Under the pieces are notes generated by a model. It was not told the DNA's origin and searched no databases. It was given only the letters and a program-made list of their open reading frames with translations. The position numbers and the translations under genes were made by a program. This document shows, piece after piece, positions 52,986-61,946 of a DNA stretch of 64,000 nucleotides. Origin of the DNA: Streptomyces sp. MP131-18. GTDB taxonomy: Bacteria > Actinomycetota > Actinomycetes > Streptomycetales > Streptomycetaceae. The first letter of the stretch is position 1. The number at the start of each line of letters is the position of its first letter. Where the stretch lies: positions 7,269,012-7,333,011 of the forward strand of contig NZ_LZNS01000001.1 of the NCBI RefSeq assembly GCF_001984575.1, read 5' to 3'.

Positions 52986-54680
52986 CTAGCGGGCGTCCGC
53001 GTAGCACTCCACGACCGATGTCGTGAACGGGAACCTGACCGGTGTGCTGCCGAACGTCAGGCGGCCGGCGGACTCCCCGGCCGCGCGCACCGCCTCCGCC
53101 ACCGTGCCCGCCTCCTCGGTGGGGCAGTGCACGATGACCTCGTCGTGCTGGAAGAACACCAGCTCGGCCCGCAGGTCACGGAGCATGGCCCGCAGGGCGG
53201 CGAGCATCAGCAGCGCCCACTCCGCGGCGCTGCCCTGCACCACGAAATTGCGCGTGAACCGGCCGCGCGCCCGCGCCGACGGGGTGACGCCGCGGGGCCG
53301 CTCCGACTCCTCCGCCCCCTCCGGCGGATCTCCCGGCTCCGCCGTGCCGGGCGGCGGGCTGGTGCGGCCGAGCCAGGTCCGCACCAGCCGGCCCTCCTCG
53401 CCCGCCCGCGCCGCCTCGTCCACGTAGGCGACCGCCGTGGGGAACCTGCGCCGCAGGTCCGCCAGATGCCGCAGCCCGTCGCCCGACGTCTGCCCGTACA
53501 CGGCCCCGAGCAGCGCCAGCTTGGCCGCCGCCCGGTCGCCCGAGAAACCGCGTCGCGACAGCGCCGTGTAGAGATCGCCCGTCCCCCCGGAGGCGGCCAT
53601 CAGGCCGGGATCGCGCGAGATCGCCGCGAGCACCCGCGGCTCCAGCTGGTCGGCGTCGGCCACGACCAGGCACCAGCCGGGATCGGCCACCACCGCCCGC
53701 CGCACCGCGCGGGGGATCTGGAGCGCCCCGCCGCCGTGCGTGGTCCAGCGCCCCGACGCGGCGCCGCCCGGCACGTACTCCGTGCGGAACCGGCCGTCCC
53801 GCACCCAGGAACGCAGCCACGACCAGCCGTGCGCCGTGTGGATGCGGTAGAGCCGCTTGTACTCCAGCAGCGGGGCGACGGCGGGGTGGTCGATCTCCCG
53901 CAGCTCCCAGGCCCTGGTCGAGGTGAGCCTGATCCCGGCGCGCGAGAACGCCCGGATGATGTCGGCCGGCAGGTCGGGCCGTACCCGCACGCCGTCCCCG
54001 AAGGCCACCGACACCCGCTCGGCCAGCTCGGCGAGCCGCCGGGGCGGCGCCCCGCCCGGATAGCGCTCCCCGAGCAGCTCCGTCAGCAGCTCCCGGTGCA
54101 CGTCGGCCCGCCACGGGAGGCCCGACCTGCCCATCTCGGCCGCGACCAGCGTGCCCGCCGACTCGGCGGCCAGCAGCAGCCGCATCCGCTCCGGGCGCAC
54201 CGTCCCCGCTGCCCGCGCGAGCTGGCCGGCGTACACCCGCAGCAGGGCCTGGAGCGGGTCCGCGTCCAGCGGCAGCGGCACCGGCTCGGCGGCGAACAGC
54301 GAAGGCTGCGCGGAATCCGCCGGGCCCTGCGGCGGGTCGTCGGGCACCGGCAGGCCGCTGAGCCGGGCGAAGGCCGCGCTCAGCGAGCGCGGCAGCCCGT
54401 ACGCGCCCTCGTGCCCGAGCAGGAGCGCCTCGGCCGCCTCCACGTCGTAGCAGCGCTCCACCCGCAGCCCGGCGGCGAGCAGCCGCGGATACAGAGAGGC
54501 CGTGGAACGCCACACCCACCGCGCGACGCCGGGCCGCCCGCGCACCGCCTCGGCGGGCCCCGCGGCCCGCTCGGGCGGGCCGGCGGCCCGCCCCTCCTCG
54601 TCCAGCGGGCACACCACGACCGAGCTGTCGGCGTACTCCGCCATCGCCCATCTGCCGCCCACCGGCCGCCTTTCGCTCAT
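52986..54680 (-). CDS. Short family-A DNA polymerase with degenerate exonuclease domain
   Basis: The 564-residue protein has polymerase motifs A (VVADADQLEPRVLAAISRDP), B (RAAAKLALLGAVYGQTSG) and C (LVFFQHDEVIVHCP), all with usable catalytic residues. The 5'-nuclease domain of PolI is absent. The first 200 residues correspond to the 3'-5' exonuclease domain, but the DxE motif is missing (AEYADSSVVVCPLDEEG). Actinomycetes carry this second small polymerase besides full PolI. ATG 54680 is used; ATG 54644 is possible. Confidence 0.88.
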   Translation of the reverse strand: MSERRPVGGRWAMAEYADSSVVVCPLDEEGRAAGPPERAAGPAEAVRGRPGVARWVWRSTASLYPRLLAAGLRVERCYDVEAAEALLLGHEGAYGLPRSLSAAFARLSGLPVPDDPPQGPADSAQPSLFAAEPVPLPLDADPLQALLRVYAGQLARAAGTVRPERMRLLLAAESAGTLVAAEMGRSGLPWRADVHRELLTELLGERYPGGAPPRRLAELAERVSVAFGDGVRVRPDLPADIIRAFSRAGIRLTSTRAWELREIDHPAVAPLLEYKRLYRIHTAHGWSWLRSWVRDGRFRTEYVPGGAASGRWTTHGGGALQIPRAVRRAVVADPGWCLVVADADQLEPRVLAAISRDPGLMAASGGTGDLYTALSRRGFSGDRAAAKLALLGAVYGQTSGDGLRHLADLRRRFPTAVAYVDEAARAGEEGRLVRTWLGRTSPPPGTAEPGDPPEGAEESERPRGVTPSARARGRFTRNFVVQGSAAEWALLMLAALRAMLRDLRAELVFFQHDEVIVHCPTEEAGTVAEAVRAAGESAGRLTFGSTPVRFPFTTSVVECYADAR

Positions 54681-54889
54681 GTGGCCGATTCTGGCAGCCG
54701 CCACTGACAGCGCCAGGCCGCGCGGCACGGCCCTACTCCAGGGGGAGCAGCGCGGGAGCCGCTGCCCGTACGACGACGCGGGGCCGTGCGGGCGCAAGGC
54801 TCGGGGGTGACGAGAAACGCGTCCCGCGGACGCCCCGCGCACGGCGGCGGCGGCCGTCGGCAGCCCTCCGGAGAAGGAGCGACACCACT

Positions 54890-55153
54890 ATGGAGATCCT
54901 GGCGCACGCCTATCGCGACGACGGCCCCGGGCCGTGGCTTCTACTCATTCCGCTGCTGTGGGCGGCGATCGCGGCCCTCGCCTTCTGGCTGCTGCGCCGC
55001 ACCGTGTGGCGCGGCGGGCGGGGGCCAGGACGCGAAACGCCGGCCGGTCTGCTGGGCCGGCGCTTCGCCGCCGGGGAGATCGAGGCGGAGGAGTACCGGG
55101 CGCGGCTCGCCGTGCTCGGCGAGGGCCGGCCGTCCGGCCGGCGTCGGACCTGA
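54890..55153 (+). CDS. Small SHOCT-domain membrane protein
   Basis: The 87-residue protein has one membrane helix (LLLIPLLWAAIAALAFWLL) and a C-terminal SHOCT motif (LLGRRFAAGEIEAEEYRARL AVL, written with a break). SHOCT helices often mark membrane-associated oligomers of unknown role. The ATG at 54890 has GAAGGAG ten bases upstream. It is convergent with the next gene. Confidence 0.85.
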   Translation: MEILAHAYRDDGPGPWLLLIPLLWAAIAALAFWLLRRTVWRGGRGPGRETPAGLLGRRFAAGEIEAEEYRARLAVLGEGRPSGRRRT

Positions 55154-55169
55154 CGCGGGCGGTCCCGGC

Positions 55170-55607
55170 TCAGGCGTGCGCGGCCCAGGGGTGGCGGACC
55201 GCGTGTGCCTCCGGCGGCGTCGGCGGGTGCGGGACCGGCAGGGTGAACCAGACGGTGCGGCCCCGTTCGTCCTGGTGGGCCCGCAGCCCGCCGCTGTCCG
55301 GCACGGCGGCCACGGACGGTGCGTGGTGGGCGCGGGGCCCGTGGTCCCGCACCGAGACGGCCACGCGGTCCCACAGCAGCCGCAGTTCGACGGTGCAGGG
55401 CGGCTCGGCGCCGGCGCCCGCGTGCCTGCGGGCGTCGGCGAGCAGGCGGACGACGCCCGCGGCGGCTCCGTCGCCGAGCTGCGGCAGCCGCCACTCGTGC
55501 AGCTGTGCCGCGACCGTGCGGCACGCCTGGTCGGCGCGGGAGGGCAGCGCGGCGAACTCCACCGCGCGGGTAGGGGCGGGGGACGGGGCGGCGGAAAGTC
55601 TGGTCAC
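55170..55607 (-). CDS. Degenerate GHKL (anti-sigma-like) ATP-binding protein
   Basis: The 145-residue protein has the HATPase_c_2 pattern of Streptomyces regulatory kinases. The N-box position reads GVVRLLADARRHAGA, where the usual Glu and Asn are Arg and Asp. The G1 box reads VSVRDHGPRAHHA, giving DHGPR instead of DxGxG. RTVWFTLPVPHP is the final strand. ATP binding and kinase activity are therefore doubtful. The ATG start at 55607 lacks a strong ribosome site. Confidence 0.7.
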   Translation of the reverse strand: MTRLSAAPSPAPTRAVEFAALPSRADQACRTVAAQLHEWRLPQLGDGAAAGVVRLLADARRHAGAGAEPPCTVELRLLWDRVAVSVRDHGPRAHHAPSVAAVPDSGGLRAHQDERGRTVWFTLPVPHPPTPPEAHAVRHPWAAHA

Positions 55608-55749
55608 GGTGCGGGCTCACTGCTCCTGTGCGCGGGCGCGGTTGGCGCGGTTCGGCGTACATCGACGGGGGCGTCGGGGTCGACGGGAAGCTCCGGACGG
55701 GAAAGTGTCCGGATTATTCCAGTTTTTCCGTCAAGGCTGCCGCCTCGCA

Positions 55750-56595
55750 TCACGGCGTGGGCCGTTCCGGTGTGTCCGGCTCTCCGGCGATCAGCAGCTC
55801 CGCGAGGTGCTCGCCGATCTCCTCCCGGTCCGGCGCCGCCAGCCCGGCGTCCGTCACGAGCGTGTCCACCTCGTCCAGCGAGGCGAACGAACTCAGGCCC
55901 GTCGTACCCCACTTGGTGTGGTCCGCCACGACCACCACGCGCCGTGCCGAGCGGATGAAGTGCCGGTTGGTCTCGGCCTCCGCCAGATTCGGCGTGGAGA
56001 GTCCCGCCTCCACCGAGATGCCGTGGACGCCGAGGAAGAGCACGTCGAAGTGCAGGGAGGCAATGGCCGCGTCCGCCACCGGGCCCACCAGCGAGTCCGA
56101 CGGGGTGCGCACCCCGCCCGTCAGCACCACCGTCGCCGATGGCGGCGCCGAGGAGCCGCCCTCGGCCGCCTGCCCCGCGTGGTGGAACACGTCCGCCACC
56201 CGGACCGAGTTCGTCACCACGGTCAGCTCCGGCACCTCGAGCAGCTGGTGCGCCACCGCGTACGTCGTCGTGCCGCCGGAGAGCGCCACCGCGCTCCCGG
56301 GGGTCGCCAGTGCCGCGGCGGCCCGTGCGATGTCGCTCTTGGCCGACAGCTCCAGGGACGACTTCGCCTCGAAACCCGGCTCGTGCGTGCGCCGCTCCGC
56401 CACCGGAACGGCGCCCCCGTGCACCTTCTCCAGCGAGCCCTGGCGCGCCAGCACGTCCAGATCCCGCCGCACCGTCATGTCCGACACCTGGAGCATGCGC
56501 GTCAACTCGCTGACCCTGATGCCCCCGCGCCGCCGCACCTCGTCCAGGATGAGCGCCCGCCGCTGCCCGGCCAGCAGGTTCTGGTTGTCGCTCAC
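55750..56595 (-). CDS. DeoR/GlpR-family regulator
   Basis: The 281-residue protein has the DeoR helix-turn-helix (IRVSELTRMLQVSDMTVRRD LDVL, written with a break) and a DeoRC sugar-phosphate sensor domain (ALSGGTTTYAVAHQLLEVPE, VLFLGVHGISVEAGLSTPNL, VVVADHTKWGTTGLSSFASL). The GTG at 56595 is chosen because AGGAGA lies six bases upstream and MSDNQNLLAGQRRALILDEV matches the family; longer frames lack a site. Target genes are not obvious nearby, so it may act elsewhere. Confidence 0.92.
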   Translation of the reverse strand: MSDNQNLLAGQRRALILDEVRRRGGIRVSELTRMLQVSDMTVRRDLDVLARQGSLEKVHGGAVPVAERRTHEPGFEAKSSLELSAKSDIARAAAALATPGSAVALSGGTTTYAVAHQLLEVPELTVVTNSVRVADVFHHAGQAAEGGSSAPPSATVVLTGGVRTPSDSLVGPVADAAIASLHFDVLFLGVHGISVEAGLSTPNLAEAETNRHFIRSARRVVVVADHTKWGTTGLSSFASLDEVDTLVTDAGLAAPDREEIGEHLAELLIAGEPDTPERPTP

Positions 56596-56773
56596 GCCGT
56601 CTCCTCTTGGTGTCGCGGGCCGCCCGGAACCCCGTCCGGAGGTTGCGCACGGGCCAGGCGTCCCCATGCTGCCGACGTCATCCTTGCATGCCAAACATCC
56701 CCCTCACGAGGGCGGTTCGGCAGGGCCCCGCGCGGAGAAGAGCTGAACAGGGCAGCGACGGAGGGGGACCACG

Positions 56774-59143
56774 ATGACCACGGACGGCACGGCACCGCCC
56801 GCGGGCCGGGACGGCACGGCGGCGGTGCGCCCGGTGCCGGAGGCGCTCGCAGGGACGCCGCCGGAGCCCGCCGTCGAGCTGATGGTGCACGGCGTGGGCG
56901 GCACCACCCCGGAAAAGATGCTGGAGGACGCGCGTACCACCCGGGTCACCGGCGACGCCACGGCCAGCGTCTACCGGCGCACCGAGGACCTCGCCGACCG
57001 GCCGTGGGGGGACACCGGGCCCGTGCGCGAGGCCTACATCTGGTGCAACCTCACCTCGGGGAACGGGGCGCGGGCCCTGTGGCTGCTGCTCCTGCCGTTC
57101 ACCATCGTCAATCTCGCGCACTGGATGCGCCCTGCCGCACCGGGGCCGCGGCGCACCGACCGGCTCTACGACACCCTGGTGCGGCTGACCGCGCTGTCGC
57201 TCACCGTACTGCTGGCCGCCGGGGCCTGTGCCGTGTCCCTTGACCTTCTGGCCTGGCAGTGCGCCGCTTCGGCCGCCTGCGCCGAGGGCACCTCCTGGAT
57301 CGAGCCCTTCGGCCCCGGCCACGGCTGGTGGGCCCAGCCCGGCCGCCGACTCGCGCTGGCCGCGGTCGTGCCCCTGGCGCTGATCGCCCTGCTGTGGTGG
57401 CTGTCCCACCGGACCTGGAGCGCTTACGAGTCGGCGTCCCCGCCCGTCAGGCCGCGCCCCGACGGCGGAGACCACGCGCGCCTGAGCCTGCCCGGCTTCT
57501 GGTACGGCCGCGCCCTCGTCGCCCGGCTGCGCGCCACCCACGTCACGGTCGCCCTGCTCACGGTGGCCGCGGCCCTGCTGACCGCCACCGGCCCGTACGA
57601 CCGCGGCGGGCAGGGCAGCACCCCGCTCGCGGTCTGCGGCTGGCTGCTGCTCGCCGCGACCGTGGCGGGCGGCTGCGTCGTCGCGGTCCAGCAGGCCAGG
57701 CACGGGCGCACGGAGGAGGAGCCGGACGACCGGCCCGAGCCCTCGGTGACCCGCACCCTGCCCCGGGCGGCGATGGTGCTGCTGCTCCTCGTCGTCGTCC
57801 ACACCGGCTGGAGCCGCCCCGACTGGGCGGCCACCGGCCGCCACCCGGCCGGCTCCGCCGTCTTCCCCGCCCTGACTCTCGTGCAGGGCGCGCTGGTCGT
57901 GGCCGTCGCCCTGGCAGCGCACCGCCTGCACCGGCAGGCGCGCAGCGCGGACCGCGGCGCGCTCGGGGGGCTCGGCGGCGCCTGCGTCGCGATGCTGGCG
58001 TGCGGTCTCGGCGGGGTGCTCACCGGCGGCGTCGCGCAGCACCTGGCCGACTGGCTCGACCCCTCGGCGGCACCGGGGGAGCCGGGCGCGGCCATCGCCG
58101 GGCCGCCGGTGCTGCTCAGCTGGGAGGCGTCGGTCATTCCGCTCCTGCTCGTCGTCGTGCTCGGCCTGGCCGTGGCCGCGCTGCTGCACGCGCGCCGGAG
58201 CAAGAAGCGGCTCGCCGCGAGCGTGCGCGACCAGTACCCGGACGAGAGCTGCGAGCCGCTCCGGGAGCGCAGCGACCGCATCGCGTCCGCTGTCGCCCGC
58301 GCCTCGCTGACCGACCACGCGCCGGTGCTCGTCGGCTGGATCAGCGGCGCCTGCCTGGTGTTCGGGCTCACCGCCGTCGCCGGCTCGCTGACCGGCGACT
58401 CGCCCTCGCAGGCCGCGGCGGACTCGCCCGCCGTGCTGTCCTTCACCGCCGACGCCTGCCAGGCCCTCGGCTCCTGGCTGATGGGGATAGGAGTCGTCCT
58501 GCTGCTGGCCATGGGCCGCCGCGCCTACCGTGACACGGCTTCCCGCCGGACCATCGGCATCCTCTGGGACATCGGAACGTTCTGGCCCCGCGCCGCCCAT
58601 CCGTTCGCGCCGCCCTGCTATGCCGAGCGCGCGGTGCCCGACCTGTCGTGGCGCATGGGCACCTGGGTCGACTCCACCGGCGGCCGGCTGATCATCTCCG
58701 GGCACTCCCAGGGCAGCGTGCTGGCCGCCGCAGCCGTGTGGCAGCTGGACGCGGCGACCCGCAGCCGGATCGCGCTGCTGACCCACGGCTCGCCGCTGGC
58801 CCGGCTCTACGGCCCGTGGTTCCCGGCGTTCTTCGGCCCCCAGGCCCTGGACGCGCTGCACCGCGACATGCCGCGCTGGCGGAACCTGTGGCGGGCCACC
58901 GACCCGATCGGCGGTCCCGCGGGGGGCGGCGATCCGCCGGTGGACCGCGGGCCGCTGCCTGACCCGATGCACTACGGCCGGAATCTGCAACGCCCTCTGC
59001 CCGAGCCGATCCTCGGGCACGGCGACTACGAGGAGGACCCGGCCTTCATACAGGAGCGCGCCGAGCTGTTCCGCGCGCTGGGCCACGCGCCCCTGGCCGT
59101 GCCGGCCCAGCAGGGGCAGGCGGCCGAGCAGCAGGGCCCGTGA
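56774..59143 (+). CDS. Large polytopic membrane protein with serine-hydrolase (lipase-like) ends
   Basis: I do not know a characterised homologue of this 789-residue protein. Residues 36-50 (VELMVHGVGGTTPEK) resemble the HG oxyanion segment of lipases. About eight hydrophobic segments follow between residues 105 and 590. Then GGRLIISGHSQGSVLAAAAV provides the nucleophile elbow with Ser645, and LTHGSPLARLYG follows. The hydrolase domain thus appears split around a membrane domain. ATG 56774 follows GGAGGGGG. Its stop is four bases from the convergent ATPase gene. Confidence 0.8.
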   Translation: MTTDGTAPPAGRDGTAAVRPVPEALAGTPPEPAVELMVHGVGGTTPEKMLEDARTTRVTGDATASVYRRTEDLADRPWGDTGPVREAYIWCNLTSGNGARALWLLLLPFTIVNLAHWMRPAAPGPRRTDRLYDTLVRLTALSLTVLLAAGACAVSLDLLAWQCAASAACAEGTSWIEPFGPGHGWWAQPGRRLALAAVVPLALIALLWWLSHRTWSAYESASPPVRPRPDGGDHARLSLPGFWYGRALVARLRATHVTVALLTVAAALLTATGPYDRGGQGSTPLAVCGWLLLAATVAGGCVVAVQQARHGRTEEEPDDRPEPSVTRTLPRAAMVLLLLVVVHTGWSRPDWAATGRHPAGSAVFPALTLVQGALVVAVALAAHRLHRQARSADRGALGGLGGACVAMLACGLGGVLTGGVAQHLADWLDPSAAPGEPGAAIAGPPVLLSWEASVIPLLLVVVLGLAVAALLHARRSKKRLAASVRDQYPDESCEPLRERSDRIASAVARASLTDHAPVLVGWISGACLVFGLTAVAGSLTGDSPSQAAADSPAVLSFTADACQALGSWLMGIGVVLLLAMGRRAYRDTASRRTIGILWDIGTFWPRAAHPFAPPCYAERAVPDLSWRMGTWVDSTGGRLIISGHSQGSVLAAAAVWQLDAATRSRIALLTHGSPLARLYGPWFPAFFGPQALDALHRDMPRWRNLWRATDPIGGPAGGGDPPVDRGPLPDPMHYGRNLQRPLPEPILGHGDYEEDPAFIQERAELFRALGHAPLAVPAQQGQAAEQQGP

Positions 59144-59147
59144 GGTC

Positions 59148-61568
59148 TCAGCGCGGCGCCGGCAGGTCCTCGGGGTGGAGCAGCGTCAGCTCCTCGGTGC
59201 TCGGCTCCGCGAGCCGGGCCACGCGCCCCGCGTGCCGTTCGACCATCGCCTCGAACGTCTGGCGCGCCGCCCTTCCGTTGCCGAACGAGGGGCCGCGGTC
59301 CAGCACCGTGAAGTACTTCAGCAGCGCCTCCCTGGTGCCGTCGGCGAGGTCGTACTCCTGCTCCCGCGCCTGCTGGTCGACGATGCTCAGCAGCTCCTCG
59401 GGCGAGTAGTCGCCGAAGGCGATGGTGCGGGAGAAGCGCGAGGCGACCCCGGGGTTGACCGCGAGGAAGCGTTCCATCTCGCCGGTGTACCCGGCGACGA
59501 TGACCACGACGGCCTCGCGGTGGTCCTCCATGAGTTTCACCAGCGTGTCGATGGCCTCCCGGCCGAAGTCCCGGCCCGCGTCCTCGGGCGAGAGCGCGTA
59601 CGCCTCGTCGATGAACAGCACGCCGCCCCTGGCCCGTTCGAACGCCTCCTGGGTGCGGATCGCGGTGGAGCCGATGTGCTCGCCGACCAGGTCGACGCGG
59701 GACACCTCGACCAGGTGGCCCTTCTCCAGCACGTCGAGCGCGGCCAGGATCTCGCCGTACAACCGGGCCACCGTGGTCTTCCCCGTGCCCGGGGAGCCGG
59801 TGAACACCAGGTGGCGGCGGACCGAGGCCGCCTTCAGACCGGCCTGTCTGCGGCGCCGGCCCACCTCGATCATGTCGATCAGCGCCCGCACTTCGAGCTT
59901 CACCGTGTCCAGGCCCACCAGGGCCTCCAGCTCCGCCAGCACCTCGTCGGCCGCGCGCCCGGCCGACGCGTCGGGCACCTGCGGCGCGGGCGGGGCCGCG
60001 CCGCCCTGCGGGGCGGCCTCCTGCCGCGCATGCCCGGCCGCCGGCTGCGCCGCCCGCGGCGTCTCCTTCTCCTTCAGCCTCACATCGGCCCCCGGCGCCG
60101 AGGTTTCGTCGCTCTGGCACTCGGTGAGGACGGGGCTGTCCTCCGCGAAGACGTAGCCGCCGCGGGTGCAGCGTTCGGTGCGGCAGTGGCGCAGCGCGGT
60201 GCGGCAGCCGTCGATGATGTGGAACCCGTAGCCGCCCGAGCCGGTGATCCGGCAGCGCGAGAACGTGCCCCGCCCGCCGGCCGAGACGTATACGCCCGCC
60301 TCGGCCGGGCCGCTGACGGTGCAGTCCGACACCTCGGGGTCGGCGTCCTTGGTGACGATGACCCCCGTTCTGGCGCGGTCGATCGTGCAGCCCGTGACCG
60401 TGCCGCCGCTGCCCGGGTCGCGGAACCAGGCGCCGGTGCCGACGCCTTGTATCCGGCAGGCGTCGAGGCGGGCCGTCGCGCCGTCGCTGACCGAGACCGC
60501 GGAGCCGCGGACCTCCTCGATCCGGCTGTCCACCACGTCCGCACGCGACCCGGCGTCCAGCACGAACAGCGCATCCGGCACGTGGTGCACCCGGCAGGAC
60601 TCCAGCACGGCCGTCGCACCGTCGCTCACCCAGACCGCCGGGTAGTCACCGGTGGACTCCCGGATCTCGCAGTCGTGCGCGTCGGCGTGCGTGCCCGGGT
60701 CCCACACGGACATCCCGTTGCGCCCGAAGCCGCTCACGGTCGTCCGTACCAAGGTCAGCACCGAACGCGACCGCAGGTCGAGGGCATTCTCCGGGATGTC
60801 GGACACCTGGCTGTCGGTGAGGGTCAGAACGGCATCGGAGTCGAGCGAGATCCCGTCGCCCGTCGGCGAGCTCACCCGGCAGTCGGTGAGGTGCGCCGTG
60901 GCGCGGTCGGCGAGCTGGACGCCGGTGCCGCGCACGTCCTGGACGGCGCAGTTCACCGCGTCGACCGCGCTGCCCTCGCCGCTGACGGACAGACCGGCGC
61001 CGCCGGAGCGGCGGATGCGGCAGCCCTCGAGCCTGAGATGGGCCGGGCCGCGGACGGTGACGCCCGGCTGTCCCGACTCCGCGACCTCGCACTCCTCGAA
61101 CAGTCCGCCGGCGCCGTCGGTCACGCTGATCCCCGTGCCGGTGGGGTTGCTGACGCTGCACCGGCGCACGGTCGGCCGCGCGCCGCCGCGCACCTCTATG
61201 CCGGACGCCGAGGCGGTGTGCACCGTGAGGCCGCTCAACTCCGGCGTGCTGTTCTCGATCAGCACGGCGGGCGCGGCCGTGTCCTGTCCCTCGATGCGCA
61301 GTTCCTGCACGGTCGCGGAGCCCCGCACGGTCAACGGCACGCCGTCCGGCGGCGCGATGCGCGCCGGGCCGTCCTTGGCCTCGCCGGGGCCGCGCACGGT
61401 GACCGACTGCTCGATCACCAGGTTCTCGCGGTAGGTGCCGGGACCGAGCACCAGCACGTCGCCGTCGGCCGCGGCGGCCAGGGCTTCGGTGACCGTGGCG
61501 TACACGGCGGTCCTGCGCCGCCAGCGTGCTGTTCCGGTGTGCGTCACCTGGACCGAGCCCTTAGTCAT
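59148..61568 (-). CDS. Right-handed beta-helix protein fused to a CbxX/EccA-like AAA ATPase
   Basis: The 806-residue protein has two parts. Residues 20-490 are parallel beta-helix (PbH1/NosD-like) repeats, many of the form ATAHLTDCRVSSPTGDGISL and ATAVLESCRVHHVPDALFVL. After a Pro/Ala linker comes an AAA domain with Walker A FTGSPGTGKTTVARLYG near residue 590, Walker B GGVLFIDEAYALSPEDAG and VASRFSRTIAFGDYSPEELL. There is no signal peptide, so the beta-helix is cytosolic. The ATG at 61568 has only a weak ribosome site. It is divergent from the encapsulin genes. Confidence 0.88.
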   Translation of the reverse strand: MTKGSVQVTHTGTARWRRRTAVYATVTEALAAAADGDVLVLGPGTYRENLVIEQSVTVRGPGEAKDGPARIAPPDGVPLTVRGSATVQELRIEGQDTAAPAVLIENSTPELSGLTVHTASASGIEVRGGARPTVRRCSVSNPTGTGISVTDGAGGLFEECEVAESGQPGVTVRGPAHLRLEGCRIRRSGGAGLSVSGEGSAVDAVNCAVQDVRGTGVQLADRATAHLTDCRVSSPTGDGISLDSDAVLTLTDSQVSDIPENALDLRSRSVLTLVRTTVSGFGRNGMSVWDPGTHADAHDCEIRESTGDYPAVWVSDGATAVLESCRVHHVPDALFVLDAGSRADVVDSRIEEVRGSAVSVSDGATARLDACRIQGVGTGAWFRDPGSGGTVTGCTIDRARTGVIVTKDADPEVSDCTVSGPAEAGVYVSAGGRGTFSRCRITGSGGYGFHIIDGCRTALRHCRTERCTRGGYVFAEDSPVLTECQSDETSAPGADVRLKEKETPRAAQPAAGHARQEAAPQGGAAPPAPQVPDASAGRAADEVLAELEALVGLDTVKLEVRALIDMIEVGRRRRQAGLKAASVRRHLVFTGSPGTGKTTVARLYGEILAALDVLEKGHLVEVSRVDLVGEHIGSTAIRTQEAFERARGGVLFIDEAYALSPEDAGRDFGREAIDTLVKLMEDHREAVVVIVAGYTGEMERFLAVNPGVASRFSRTIAFGDYSPEELLSIVDQQAREQEYDLADGTREALLKYFTVLDRGPSFGNGRAARQTFEAMVERHAGRVARLAEPSTEELTLLHPEDLPAPR

Positions 61569-61946
61569 GGAACCGATGTGCCCCAACCTCGTGCGATGAC
61601 GGAAGCGCGTTATCACGCGTACTTGGCCGCTCCACCGTAGCGCGCCGCAGACCGATCGAATGACTGGATCGATGTCGGCGCACGCGCGCCGTTGGCTCAC
61701 TCCCGCGCGCCGGTCGTGCGCCCGAGCGCCCCCCAACCCTATGTGGTGACGCACTGTGTTGATGGATGCGCCGTGAGTGCGTTCTTGCAGGAACGTGCCG
61801 CCGCGATACCCACAATTCGGCGCGGGAACCGAGGAGTTGCCCCCACTTTCGAGTGATTGCCCCCCATCTGGACAGCCCTTAGCTTCGTTCGCGGGATCTC
61901 CCCCGAATGGCCCCGAAGTACGACCGCAGATAGGCGGGTGTTTTGC
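61569..61946. other. 378-base divergent regulatory region between the ATPase and encapsulin genes
   Basis: No gene is seen. It contains an inverted repeat ATCGA-N9-TCGAT at 61655-61673 and two exact copies of TTGCCCCC at 61837-61844 and 61857-61864, twenty bases apart. TTGCCC (61857) and TAGCTT (61880-61885) with a 17-base spacer form a possible promoter toward the encapsulin genes. GGCGGG about eight bases before the ATG may be the ribosome site. Confidence 0.6.
61857..61885 (+). promoter_or_regulatory. Candidate promoter of the encapsulin operon
   Basis: TTGCCC (61857-61862), 17 bases, TAGCTT (61880-61885). The -35 lies inside the second copy of the repeat TTGCCCCC, so a regulator bound to the repeats could touch RNA polymerase. 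Leader length would be about 55 bases. Confidence 0.4.

Noticed and set aside
39481..57430. Other TTA codons
   Set aside because: Other TTA triplets seen in coding regions (for example 45317, 57424 and the complement at 39486) are out of frame, mostly GGT-TAC or GCT-TAC codon pairs.
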